This document shows positions 5,712-13,287 of a DNA stretch of 14,011 nt, piece after piece. The notes under the pieces were generated by a model. The model had not been told where the DNA came from. It ran no database searches and saw only the letters and a list, made by a program, of their open reading frames with translations. This DNA is from Opitutales bacterium (lineage in GTDB: Bacteria > Verrucomicrobiota > Verrucomicrobiia > Opitutales > Opitutaceae). The stretch spans positions 1 through 14,011 of the forward strand of contig JAJFLS010000713.1 in NCBI GenBank assembly GCA_021772595.1. Reading direction: 5' to 3'. Every line of letters begins with the position of its first letter. Position 1 is the stretch's first letter. Made by a program: the position numbers and the translations under genes.

Positions 5712-8303
5712 CTACTTCGTCAGAAACGCGTCGCTTTCGACGACGAGTAATACCAGGTCTTCCAATCCGTTGCCGCGCTCGTCGAGTTCGGCGACGATTC
5801 GATCAATCTCCGGACGGTCCGAAATTTCGATAACGCGGCCCATTGAATAGGCGAGGAGCTTCTCCGTTAGGCATCGAGAGAACTGGTCGATCCGGTCGGA
5901 CAATATCGTTTTCAATTCAGCGACGTTTTCGAAACTTTGTCCATTGGGCAGTTGACCCGAGGCATCGACTGTCGGTGCTGTCCCTCGGCTTCTCGGATAG
6001 TGTTCGCGCCAGCCACCAATCGGATCGTAATTCTCCAGCGCGAAGCCGAGCGGATCGATCTTTTGATGACACTCGGCGCACGTTTCCACGGTTCGATGCT
6101 TTTTCAGCTGATCGCGAATAGTGACGGCTCCTCGTATATCCGGCTCGAGCGGCTCGACATCGGGTGGCGGAGGAGACGGCGGAGCGCCCAGGATATTCTC
6201 CAGAACCCAGATTCCGCGGATGACTGGCGAAGTGTCGATGCCGTTCGCGCTTGCTGTCAAGACGCTGGCTTGACCGAGCAAACCTCCTCGCCGCGAACGG
6301 TCGTTCAAGGCGACTTTGCGAAACTCCGATCCGGTGACTCCAGATATTCCATACAGTCGGGCCAAGCCGCTGTCTACGAAGGTGAAGTCCGCATCGAGAA
6401 AGTGGTCGATTGGCAGATTTTCATCGAGCGCGTTTTTGAAGAAAAGCCGCGTCTCGGTTTTCATCGAATCCTCAAGGCCGTCGACGTAGTAGGCGTGGAA
6501 GGCTTTCGGGCTCGGGGGCATGGAACCGATCTTGTACAGCTCAAGCCAGCGCGACGTAAACTGCTCGGTAAACGCCCACGCTCGCTCGTCTTGGAGCATT
6601 CGTCGCGCTTGTCCGCGAAGCGTTGCGGGATCGCCCAAGACGCCTCGTTTTGCAAGCTCCATCAACTCATCGTCGGGTTGAGAAGACCACAAGAAATAGC
6701 TTAGCCTAGAAGCGATGGCGTAGTCGTCCAATAGGCCTTCCGGTTCGCGTAAATACAAGAAGCTTGGCGAGCAGAGGGCGGCGCGAAGTCCGACCTTGAT
6801 CGCTGCGAGATCGTCCATCCCAGCCTTGCGCTTCGATCGAACGAGTTTGGCTAGAATCTTGAGCTCCTGCTTTTCGACGGGTCTGCGAAACGCCTTTTCC
6901 GCGAATCGCTTGAGGATCGTTTCCGCGTTGGCCAGGGTAGGCTTGAAATCGCCGAAAAGGGCACGATAGCTCGGGCTCGGCCAACTCTCGTAAAACGGCC
7001 CTTCTAGCTCGACCTCGAATACGCGAATGCGCGGGCCATCGTATCCGCGATAGAAAGCGGCCCAGCCGTCGCGCGTATTCAGTTTTCGAGAAGTTCCTTG
7101 TGTATCCAATTTTTCAGGCACGAATGTGGCGATCCGTTTAGCTTCGGCAGCGACTTGTCTCGCGACGGTTTCTTCGAGCGTGTAGGGATACATGTTGTCG
7201 GCGGGCGTAACGTAGCCGTTGATGAATTCCTGGAAGCTTTCCGGGTAGTTTAGTACTAGCTCTTTGCGGAGCGGCTTCACTCGATTGGGCCCGTTTGGAA
7301 AGGTCAGTCTCGGCTGATAGCCCGCGTCCAGCCAAATGCGGGATTCGTACCATTCCGGCTGGCGCTCGGAGATTGTGAACCCGGCGATTTCCCGGTCCGA
7401 AGACGTACGGTTTTCAAGGTAGCCATAGTCCGATGATCCCGCGACGACATCGACCCTTAGCGGCTCGCTCTTGCGTGTGCCGACATAAGACTCTTCGTAG
7501 GGATACTCTCGGTCGATCGCTTGAGCTTTGAAGCGTAGATTATAGAAACCGCCATTGGGTACACCTTGTTCGAGTTTCGAGAACCACATGAAGCCGCCTT
7601 CATCTGTAGTGTTCTTTCGGATATGCTGGAATTTTCCAGGCATGTCCTTGCCGTCGTGACGATTTTTTGTCGGATAAAAAGGGGCGTTGAAGCGATAGCG
7701 TTTCACTTCGGGTTTCTCGCCGCCGATCGCCGCGGCCTCGATGTAGGCTTCGGCCGCGTCGAGGTAGCCTTGCAGAAGAAAGTCGGAAGTGATCAGGGCG
7801 GAGCCGATGTTGTTGAAATTCTCTTCGGTTTCGTCCGGCGGAAACGTTTCGGTTGGGTCGGCGAGTATTGACTCCAGTTTCAGCAGATCGCGCACGCTTC
7901 GGTCGTACTCAAGTCGATTGAGTCGGCGAAAAACGGTTTGCCTGTTAGTGCTGTTGAGCGCGTCGAACGCGACCTCCAGTTGGTCCGTTACCCAATCGAC
8001 CGCGGTCAAGCGCTCGGATGCGGTCGGCTGTTCTTCTTTGCTCGGAGGCATTTCGCCGAGGTTCAGCTGATCGGCTATGTCTTGCCAGAGCCACAGCGTA
8101 TCATCATCCGAAAAATCCAGATCCAAGGTATCGTACCGCCGATCGCCTTTCTGTTTGTCCGGGCCGTGGCATTTGATGCAATACGTATCCAGAAACGGGC
8201 GTATTTCGTTTTCGTAGGAAACCTCGCCACGCGCGGATCCGAATAATAAGGCGGTGAACGCTGCGGGGATCGCGATGAAAAGCGTTTTTAATGGGAAATT
8301 CAT
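5712..8303 (-). CDS. Secreted multi-DUF protein with two c-type haem motifs (DUF1587/1595/1592/1588/1585)
   Basis: This 863-residue protein is of the planctomycete/verrucomicrobial cytochrome-c-associated family; its biochemical role is not established. A signal peptide (residues 1-26, hydrophobic core at 7-21) precedes a PSCyt1-like haem segment with CIKCH at 42-46. DUF1587 follows at about 125-190 (RRLNRLEYDRSVRDLL). Then come a variable middle part, DUF1595 (starting at AFRRPVEKQELK), DUF1592 (ASRLSYFLWSSQPDDEL), DUF1588 with a second haem motif CAECH at 742-746 followed by QKIDPLGFALENYDPIG, and DUF1585 at the C-terminus. The order and length are as expected for the family. It starts one base inside the stop of the DUF1552 gene (TAATG), so the two are translationally coupled and probably act together in the periplasm. 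Domain boundaries are approximate. Confidence 0.9.
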   Translation of the reverse strand: MNFPLKTLFIAIPAAFTALLFGSARGEVSYENEIRPFLDTYCIKCHGPDKQKGDRRYDTLDLDFSDDDTLWLWQDIADQLNLGEMPPSKEEQPTASERLTAVDWVTDQLEVAFDALNSTNRQTVFRRLNRLEYDRSVRDLLKLESILADPTETFPPDETEENFNNIGSALITSDFLLQGYLDAAEAYIEAAAIGGEKPEVKRYRFNAPFYPTKNRHDGKDMPGKFQHIRKNTTDEGGFMWFSKLEQGVPNGGFYNLRFKAQAIDREYPYEESYVGTRKSEPLRVDVVAGSSDYGYLENRTSSDREIAGFTISERQPEWYESRIWLDAGYQPRLTFPNGPNRVKPLRKELVLNYPESFQEFINGYVTPADNMYPYTLEETVARQVAAEAKRIATFVPEKLDTQGTSRKLNTRDGWAAFYRGYDGPRIRVFEVELEGPFYESWPSPSYRALFGDFKPTLANAETILKRFAEKAFRRPVEKQELKILAKLVRSKRKAGMDDLAAIKVGLRAALCSPSFLYLREPEGLLDDYAIASRLSYFLWSSQPDDELMELAKRGVLGDPATLRGQARRMLQDERAWAFTEQFTSRWLELYKIGSMPPSPKAFHAYYVDGLEDSMKTETRLFFKNALDENLPIDHFLDADFTFVDSGLARLYGISGVTGSEFRKVALNDRSRRGGLLGQASVLTASANGIDTSPVIRGIWVLENILGAPPSPPPPDVEPLEPDIRGAVTIRDQLKKHRTVETCAECHQKIDPLGFALENYDPIGGWREHYPRSRGTAPTVDASGQLPNGQSFENVAELKTILSDRIDQFSRCLTEKLLAYSMGRVIEISDRPEIDRIVAELDERGNGLEDLVLLVVESDAFLTK

Positions 8304-9607
8304 TACGCGATTTCCAATCCGGTAAGCGTGCCGGTTCCTTTATTGAAGGTGTCGATTTCCAGACCAAATCGCTGGAGCATCGATCCGTAGAGATTGCACA
8401 GCGGCACGCGTCGATGATTTTCTTTTGGATACAGTTTGTGCTCGCCGTGTTTGAAGCCACCGCCTGCAAGCAGGACCGGAAGATTCTTGTTGGAATGCGA
8501 GCTTCCGTTGCCCATTCCGCTGCCGAGCAATACCATCGTCCGATCGAGCATCGATTGGCCATCGGGCTCCTTGATAGATTTGAGGCGATCCAAAAAGCGA
8601 CTCAATTGCTCCGTCTGGAATTTCTCGATGACGAACAATCCTTGCCTCAGCTTTTCCGCTTTTCCGTGATGCGAAAATCCGTGGTAGCTCCCGCTCAGCC
8701 CCAAGTCGGCCGTGTCGATCGATCCGGGGATTCCTAGCGACGCGACGCGGGTCGAATCGGTTTCGAGCGCCAAGGCCATCAAGTCGTAGAAAATCGGCAG
8801 GCTATGCGTGAATGCGCCTTCGGTGGGTTCGTCGATGTCGACGGGCGGCTTCGGCTTGTCGAGCCATTCGCGGGACATGCCGAGTTTCTTCTCGATCTCG
8901 CGCACGGAGTTCAGGTATTCGTCGAGCTTCTCGCGGTCCGCTTTCCCCAGTTCCTTGCTGAGCAGCTTCGCGTGACCATTTACGGCGTCGAGAATGCTTT
9001 CGTTGATGTCGTAGGCGCTGGCCTGTTTGGCTCGAAGCGAAGGATCGTCCTGCACGAACAAGGCTCGAAACAGATCGCGCGATTTCGTCACGGGCGGCAC
9101 ATTAATGCCGTTGCGCGTCCAGGAGAGTTCGCACTTCAAGTCTCCCTCGGCTCTGCCTGGGCTCATGACCAGAGAAGAGAACCGCGTGCGCGCGCCGACG
9201 AATTCGGCCGCTCGCTGATCCACGGAAATATTGCCCTCTGGCCAATCGGAAGCGTCCTGATCCTTGATCCCGCTTAGAAAGGCGTGGACCGCGCTGTGTC
9301 CGCCGCTCACGTCATGGTCCAGGTTTGAGAAGACGGTGAAGTCGGCGCGGTGTTTCGCTACCGGTCGCAGCAACTCGGACAATTCGTAGTCGCGGCCTTC
9401 TCCTTTCGGGAAAAAGCTGTCTGGCATCAATCCGAGCGGATTGCCGATGCAGACCATTCGCATCGGGGAGCCGACCCCGCTGGTTTTGGACGCGGCGCCC
9501 ACGGCTGCTCGACTCATCGGGCCCATCGCTTCAAAGAAAGGAAGGGCCATGGCGACGCCTGTGCCTTTGAGAAAGGAGCGGCGGTTAATGCGTTTGCGGG
9601 TGCTCAT
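8303..9607 (-). CDS. DUF1552 family protein, Tat-exported
   Basis: The function is unknown. The 434-residue product begins with a twin-arginine signal (RINRRSFLKG at 6-15, hydrophobic stretch to about 40), implying export in a folded, possibly metal-bound state. Conserved-looking segments are SNLDHDVSGGHSAVHAFL at 94-111, GSYHGFSHHG at 306-315 and GSGMGNGSSHSNKNLP at 362-377. These His/Asp/Gly-rich motifs resemble those of DUF1501 and alkaline-phosphatase-like proteins, but I would not assign an activity. It is the first gene of a two-gene unit with the multi-DUF cytochrome downstream; the stop TAA and the next ATG share one base. ATG at 9607 is preceded by a weak purine run (AAAAGAGAG). The family call is strong because this pairing is typical of Planctomycetota and Verrucomicrobiota. 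Confidence 0.9.
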   Translation of the reverse strand: MSTRKRINRRSFLKGTGVAMALPFFEAMGPMSRAAVGAASKTSGVGSPMRMVCIGNPLGLMPDSFFPKGEGRDYELSELLRPVAKHRADFTVFSNLDHDVSGGHSAVHAFLSGIKDQDASDWPEGNISVDQRAAEFVGARTRFSSLVMSPGRAEGDLKCELSWTRNGINVPPVTKSRDLFRALFVQDDPSLRAKQASAYDINESILDAVNGHAKLLSKELGKADREKLDEYLNSVREIEKKLGMSREWLDKPKPPVDIDEPTEGAFTHSLPIFYDLMALALETDSTRVASLGIPGSIDTADLGLSGSYHGFSHHGKAEKLRQGLFVIEKFQTEQLSRFLDRLKSIKEPDGQSMLDRTMVLLGSGMGNGSSHSNKNLPVLLAGGGFKHGEHKLYPKENHRRVPLCNLYGSMLQRFGLEIDTFNKGTGTLTGLEIA

Positions 9608-9873
9608 TGGGAAACTCTCTTTTAAGATTGGGGTGGCGAGACTCTAGCTGATTTACGATTGTATGCAAGTCGCTGAAGAATCGGGATAGACGGGTTTCGG
9701 GGCGATGCGTTGTCGCGTGATGTTTCATCGCGGGCGGAACTCTGCTCTTTTTTCCGGAAATCGCTGGATAATTGGACGGCCGCGCTCGAGGTGAGTGGTC
9801 GGTTTATCGCTTTGACTTCGCTAATCGCCTGGGCCAAAACTCACGACTCGAGTTAACCTAAAACCAATTGAAA
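9608..9873. promoter_or_regulatory. Divergent intergenic region between the DUF1552 and DUF2911 genes
   Basis: These 266 bp must hold the promoters of two genes transcribed in opposite directions. A bulged hairpin (CGCG-T-GATG with CATCGCG, 9714-9732) lies in the middle. A longer inverted repeat is listed separately (9785-9852). On the minus strand TACAAT (9664-9659) is a possible -10 for DUF1552, but no good -35 accompanies it. Confidence 0.4.
9785..9852. repeat. 12-bp inverted repeat upstream of the DUF2911 gene
   Basis: CTCGAGGTGAGT (9785-9796) is complementary to ACTCAC-GA-CTCGAG (9839-9852), with a 2-nt bulge (9845-9846) and a 42-nt loop. It ends 21 nt before the DUF2911 start. It could be a leader structure or a spaced operator; the sequence alone does not decide. 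Confidence 0.45.
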
Positions 9874-10446
9874 ATGAAATCATTATTACGAGTCGGAATA
9901 CTATCTACCCTTATGCTGTTCGCAGCGAGTTCATTGGCGATCGCCCAGAAACGGGGAGGCGGAAAAGCGCGCCCGAGTCCTAACGCGATCGTGAGCCAGA
10001 CGATTGGCACGACGGTTGTCACAGTGACATACGGTCGCCCGGGGCTCAAAGGTCGCACGCTGGAAACCATGGTTCCCGAAGGAGAAGTCTGGCGGACCGG
10101 AGCGAATGAGTCGACCGCAATCACTTTATCTGGCGCCGTCATGATTGGCGACGCGAGGATCGAAGCGGGAACCTATTCCATTTACAGCCTGCCGCACGAT
10201 GGCAACCTGACGATCATCATCAATTCCAAGATGTCGTGGGGAACTCAATACGACGCAGCGATGGATGTCGCTCGCACGACTATCCCCGCGGAAGACGGAG
10301 CCTTCGAGGAATGGTTCAGAATTGATTTCGATGAGTTATCGAATACGTCTGCGAATATGAACCTGCGCTGGGGGGACAAGGTCGTGCCCGTGCCGATCAC
10401 GGTAATACTCGTGCCCGCGACGATAGATGGTCTGAAGATAGAGTAG
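9874..10446 (+). CDS. Secreted DUF2911 domain protein
   Basis: This is a 190-residue exported protein of unknown function. A signal peptide covers residues 1-24 with a likely signal peptidase I site after AIA (22-24). The DUF2911 domain spans about residues 36-185, with the characteristic stretch VPEGEVWRTGANEST at 67-81, then EAGTYSIYSLP at 98-108 and SWGTQYDAAMDVART at 121-135. These match the family's VWRTGANEAT and AGTYSLF patterns. I chose ATG at 9874 over the in-frame TTG at 9868 because it gives a normal MKSLLRVG signal start; neither has a Shine-Dalgarno sequence. It is transcribed alone, converging on the PqqB-like gene across a repeat-filled gap. The family call is firm; the role is unknown. 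Confidence 0.88.
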   Translation: MKSLLRVGILSTLMLFAASSLAIAQKRGGGKARPSPNAIVSQTIGTTVVTVTYGRPGLKGRTLETMVPEGEVWRTGANESTAITLSGAVMIGDARIEAGTYSIYSLPHDGNLTIIINSKMSWGTQYDAAMDVARTTIPAEDGAFEEWFRIDFDELSNTSANMNLRWGDKVVPVPITVILVPATIDGLKIE

Positions 10447-10469
10447 AGGCGAGCGAGATATCCTCTGGC

Positions 10470-10533
10470 AGCTCAGTGCTTCAGCCTGAGTTTTGAACAT
10501 CGATAAGGCTCAGGCTTGCTAAAGCACTGAGCT
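10470..10533. repeat. Long imperfect hairpin downstream of the DUF2911 gene
   Basis: AGCTCAGTGCTT (10470-10481) pairs perfectly with AAGCACTGAGCT (10522-10533), and AGCCTGAG (10483-10490) with CTCAGGCT (10509-10516). A 1-nt left bulge and a 5-nt right bulge separate the two stems; the loop is 10491-10508. Twenty base pairs this close to a stop codon could act as a transcript-end structure, but no T-run follows. It may instead be a dispersed palindromic element. Confidence 0.6.
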
Positions 10534-10614
10534 ACTGGTTTGCCGCATTAGTGTCCCGAGGTGAGCTTGCACAATCTCAGCTTAAGTCCTTGCGTTACAA
10601 TTTACAGATCAACC

Positions 10615-10641
10615 GGTAGCGGAACGACTGCGTCGTTCCGA
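10615..10641 (+). repeat. 27-nt palindromic element, copy 1 (GGTAGCGG-N6-TGY-N6'-CCGA)
   Basis: A perfect 9-bp stem (10620-10628 with 10632-10640) has a TGC loop. It is preceded by GGTAG and followed by A. The same frame occurs on the minus strand at 13397-13371 with a different but still complementary stem. It abuts the nested inverted repeat at 10643-10740. Confidence 0.65.
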
Positions 10642-10642
10642 T

Positions 10643-10740
10643 TGTAGGAGCCTGCTCGAAGGCGATCATTTCCCAGTGTTGCGCCAACCAAAATCGCCTG
10701 CAAGCCGCCGACAGGTCGTGGTCAATGACAGGCTCCTACA
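10643..10740. repeat. 98-bp nested inverted repeat resembling a paired REP element
   Basis: TGTAGGAGCCTG (10643-10654) is perfectly complementary to CAGGCTCCTACA (10729-10740). Inside, AGGCGAT (10660-10666) pairs with ATCGCCT (10693-10699), and GTTG-CGC-CAAC (10678-10688) forms a small apical hairpin. Read inward from either end, both halves run TGTAGGAGCCTG, then a few bases, then AGGCGAT. The right half carries about 23 extra bases (10706-10728), with GACAGG present at 10710-10715 and again at 10727-10732. The architecture resembles two inverted REP units (REPIN-like). No open reading frame is supported here. Confidence 0.6.
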
Positions 10741-10783
10741 TTTGAATGTGCAACGCTACGTCCTCTCGAGGAACTGGGCGAGT

Positions 10784-11854
10784 TTACAAGCCGAAGAGGT
10801 CATCTTGGCGAGCGACGTTGAAACCGGCGGAGGATATTTGCTTGGCCGCATCGCTGTCGGGGTTGTGGGCGGGATTCGTGTGGTTTAAATGAATGAAATG
10901 TATTTTGGCTCTCTCGGATTTCGGGGCCGCTGCAAAGCGTTGCATCGACTCGACGATAAATGGGTGGGGGATCTGATCCATGGGGCGATTGGGAAGTTCT
11001 CCGTCGCCGAAAAAAGTCCCGTCGACATAGGCGCGATCTACGGAGCTGATGACCGTTTCCACATTCTTTTCCCAGCGACTCCATTTGTCGATATCCGGCA
11101 AAAAGAGTGCTGAGCGATTGGGGCCTTCGATGCGGAATGCGACGGTCTCGGAATATTCGTCACGATGCGGCACTTGTATAGGCGTGATTTTGATCCGTTC
11201 GTTTAGATTAACGACCTGGCCGTTCTCGAGCGCTTTCAGTTCGATGTTCTCGTAAGAGACAAGCTGACTCCAAGGGCCCGACTCGCGCAGAAATTCGGCC
11301 ATTCGCGGCATTGCGAAAACCGGCATGTTTTTGGAGCCAATGACTTCGTGCCCCAAATTGATTAAACCGGCGTAGTGGCCGATGTGGGCATGGGTGAGCA
11401 GAATTCCGTTCAAACCATCAATGCCTGATTTTCCTTCTACGGGGTCGAAGCGTTCGAGCGCTTTGAGCTGATCTTTGAAGTCCGGCGTGCACTCCAAAAT
11501 CCATCGCTCGTGACTAATAGGATCAATGATTGCTAAGCTGGTCGCGTGCCGGCGTAGCGAGGGATTTTTCCAAACTTCGCGACAACAATCGAGCTCGCAT
11601 CCAGCTTGCGGATACCCGGCATCCTGAGCGATCCCTAGTACAGCGATGAAAGGCTCGGTAATATTTGCCGAAACCGATCGCCAGACTTTCTCGGGGGTAT
11701 TGCGAAGGCATCCGCTTAACCCAGCGATGGCTAGTATCGCGATTATGACGAGTTTTGCGTTCCCCTTCGCTGTAAGTCTATTCCTGATTTTGCTATTTAT
11801 CGTCACTTCGGGTTTAGTGACAAGTCTTCGATTTTCAAAATATCGTCGTAGCAT
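10784..11854 (-). CDS. PqqB-like metallo-beta-lactamase-fold lipoprotein
   Basis: This is a predicted envelope-anchored MBL-fold hydrolase or oxidoreductase; its substrate is unknown. From ATG at 11854 it has 356 residues. A hydrophobic stretch (34-48) ends in lipobox LSGC with C49 lipidated. The mature part opens with VLGIAQDAGYPQAGC and a cysteine cluster (C86, C90, C91), as in PqqB relatives. The metal motif is THAHIGH at 154-160, with Gly where the classic HxHxDH has Asp. H230 (VPHRDEYSE), the PDID segment at 253-256 and H322/H325 (HLNH) supply further ligands. No pqqA, C, D or E gene is nearby, so a role in PQQ synthesis is doubtful. The start is unsettled: TTG at 11869 and GTG at 11806 also keep the lipobox, and the GTG start gives a more normal signal peptide. 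Confidence 0.82.
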   Translation of the reverse strand: MLRRYFENRRLVTKPEVTINSKIRNRLTAKGNAKLVIIAILAIAGLSGCLRNTPEKVWRSVSANITEPFIAVLGIAQDAGYPQAGCELDCCREVWKNPSLRRHATSLAIIDPISHERWILECTPDFKDQLKALERFDPVEGKSGIDGLNGILLTHAHIGHYAGLINLGHEVIGSKNMPVFAMPRMAEFLRESGPWSQLVSYENIELKALENGQVVNLNERIKITPIQVPHRDEYSETVAFRIEGPNRSALFLPDIDKWSRWEKNVETVISSVDRAYVDGTFFGDGELPNRPMDQIPHPFIVESMQRFAAAPKSERAKIHFIHLNHTNPAHNPDSDAAKQISSAGFNVARQDDLFGL

Positions 11855-12249
11855 CTCAGCGATGTCCAATTCAAGGCTGCTCTTTTTAGGGTAAGGCGGA
11901 TTAAAGTGGTAGATTTTATTAATCTAGTGGTGTTCGTTAAACAGTCTGTAACTTATTCGATCGCTAATCCGAGGAGCATCCATTGCAAGGCTATGGTTTT
12001 CTATTTTAACAGGATGCACTCTGCAGTCGCTTGCTTGATGACGCGTTGCGTCAGCATGATGAGAGCTCTAAATGTTCCTATTCCCAACAACTCAATTTCC
12101 AAAGAAGCTTATAGCCTAAGATCACTCCGTGTTACGGCGTGGTTTTTGGACTAAATACAGCGCGATCACTTTTGACCGAACTTTGGCCGCGTCGAAGGGT
12201 TTGCGCGGGAACGGATCAGGTGAGGAGTTCGTGGGAATTGACGTTGCCG
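11855..12249. other. 395-bp gap without a supported gene
   Basis: This region lies between the sterol-desaturase stop and the PqqB-like start, both on the minus strand. It looks more AT-rich than the flanking genes. It contains two small hairpins, TAGATT-TTATT-AATCTA (11910-11926) and TGACGC-GTT-GCGTCA (12039-12053). No RNA gene, repeat copy or convincing promoter was recognised. The short open frames here have no recognisable features. Confidence 0.4.
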
Positions 12250-13287
12250 TCAGTCTGTTCCGGTCCGGATGTTGTGACTGGCTTTCCGTTTCTCTCTCAT
12301 CCGGCTGTGCGCTTCGGGAGAGCCGTCGTGGCTGGTTCCGAACCAATGGTCGAACGGTAGATCCTGCTCTCCGTAGTTGCATTCGAAGTAGCGATGATGG
12401 AGCTGATGGAAAAACGAACCTCCCGGAACATTTTTGGTCTCTTTGATCTCGAAGGTTTCGAATCCAAGGTGACCTTGCGCTGGAGTGAATGCTGCGTGTT
12501 GCGTGTTCATTAGGACATGGATCGGGTGCGAAGGGATGATCCAGTGAATCAATACGCCGCTGAAGTAGATGATATGCTCGATCGGATGCATGGCCATTCC
12601 CGACCACGGGCCGATGTTGATGTTTTTGTGATGGAGATAGTGCGCTGCTTTGTAGAGTGGCGGCCAATGCAGGAGCCGGTGAACCCAGTAGAAGTGGAAC
12701 AGCCGCCACAGTTGGATGGAGCAGAGCATGAGGACGAAGTAGATGGGGTGCTCTCGCGGATTTAGGTAGGGGATGATTTCGTTGGCGTAGGCCCATATGA
12801 AGGCGATTTCATAGGCCGTCCAGACAATGCCGCCGCTGATAAGGCTCCAAAAGACATTGTCGAAAAGTTGACTGCTCCCGAGAAATTTCCGCTTTCCCTT
12901 GGCCATCCACTCTTTGGTGTATTTGTATTTGAATCCTTGGGATTTGAGCGACCAGAACCTGAGGTGCCATAGGCTGGTAATGACTGTGAGCATCGCGATG
13001 TTCCTCACGAACATCTCCAGTATCCAATCGGCCCTGAATTCGACGCATCGGGACAAGGCCGGCTGAAGGTAGAGCCAAGTCAGAATCGCGATTGCCATGT
13101 AGATGACATGCCACGGGAAGAGGTAGCCAGGCATGCCGAAAAGCCATTTGAGGGCCGCCCCTGGTTTCGGCGGCCAGGTGAACAACGGGTTGGGTGGGGC
13201 GGTACCTCTTTCAGGTTGCCAGAATCCACGGTTGTCGCGAGGCATACCGTCGATCAGTTCTTTTTCTGCAGCGCTTTTAACTTCCAT
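12250..13287 (-). CDS. Sterol desaturase / fatty acid hydroxylase family membrane protein
   Basis: This is a predicted integral membrane di-iron oxygenase acting on a lipid; the substrate is unknown. From ATG at 13287 it has 345 residues and several hydrophobic segments (about 55-75, 92-108, 145-168, 180-200, 238-252). The histidine clusters of the superfamily are present: HRLLH at 203-207, HYLHH at 216-220, HPIEH at 234-238 and HQLHH at 294-298, with the tail motif ECNYGEQDLPFDHWFGT at 302-318. The frame is open upstream to an ATG at 13377, but I reject that start. The extra 30 residues are Pro/Arg-rich and the codon lies inside a palindromic repeat, whereas ATG 13287 follows an AAGAAG purine run. 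Function by family only. Confidence 0.85.
   Translation of the reverse strand: MEVKSAAEKELIDGMPRDNRGFWQPERGTAPPNPLFTWPPKPGAALKWLFGMPGYLFPWHVIYMAIAILTWLYLQPALSRCVEFRADWILEMFVRNIAMLTVITSLWHLRFWSLKSQGFKYKYTKEWMAKGKRKFLGSSQLFDNVFWSLISGGIVWTAYEIAFIWAYANEIIPYLNPREHPIYFVLMLCSIQLWRLFHFYWVHRLLHWPPLYKAAHYLHHKNINIGPWSGMAMHPIEHIIYFSGVLIHWIIPSHPIHVLMNTQHAAFTPAQGHLGFETFEIKETKNVPGGSFFHQLHHRYFECNYGEQDLPFDHWFGTSHDGSPEAHSRMREKRKASHNIRTGTD

Noticed and set aside
5937..6704. 255-residue open frame on the plus strand
   Set aside because: It lies wholly antisense to the well-supported multi-DUF cytochrome gene, and its sequence is Arg-rich with no family features.
9622..9837. 71-residue open frame between the DUF1552 and DUF2911 genes
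   Set aside because: Low-complexity Ser/Arg-rich sequence, no ribosome-binding site, and it occupies the region expected to hold two promoters.
9868..9873. TTG start two codons upstream for the DUF2911 gene
   Set aside because: The ATG at 9874 gives a typical signal-peptide start, and neither codon has better ribosome-binding support.
10784..11854. Assigning pqqB as the gene symbol
   Set aside because: The lipobox, the altered metal motif and the absence of pqq neighbours argue against calling it a PQQ biosynthesis gene.
11906..12154. 82-residue open frame in the 395-bp gap
   Set aside because: No Shine-Dalgarno sequence, no recognisable domain and no coherent membrane or signal pattern.
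12122..12796. 224-residue open frame on the minus strand overlapping the sterol desaturase
   Set aside because: Same strand but another frame of a gene with intact histidine boxes; Pro/Arg/Ser-rich sequence with no recognisable domain.
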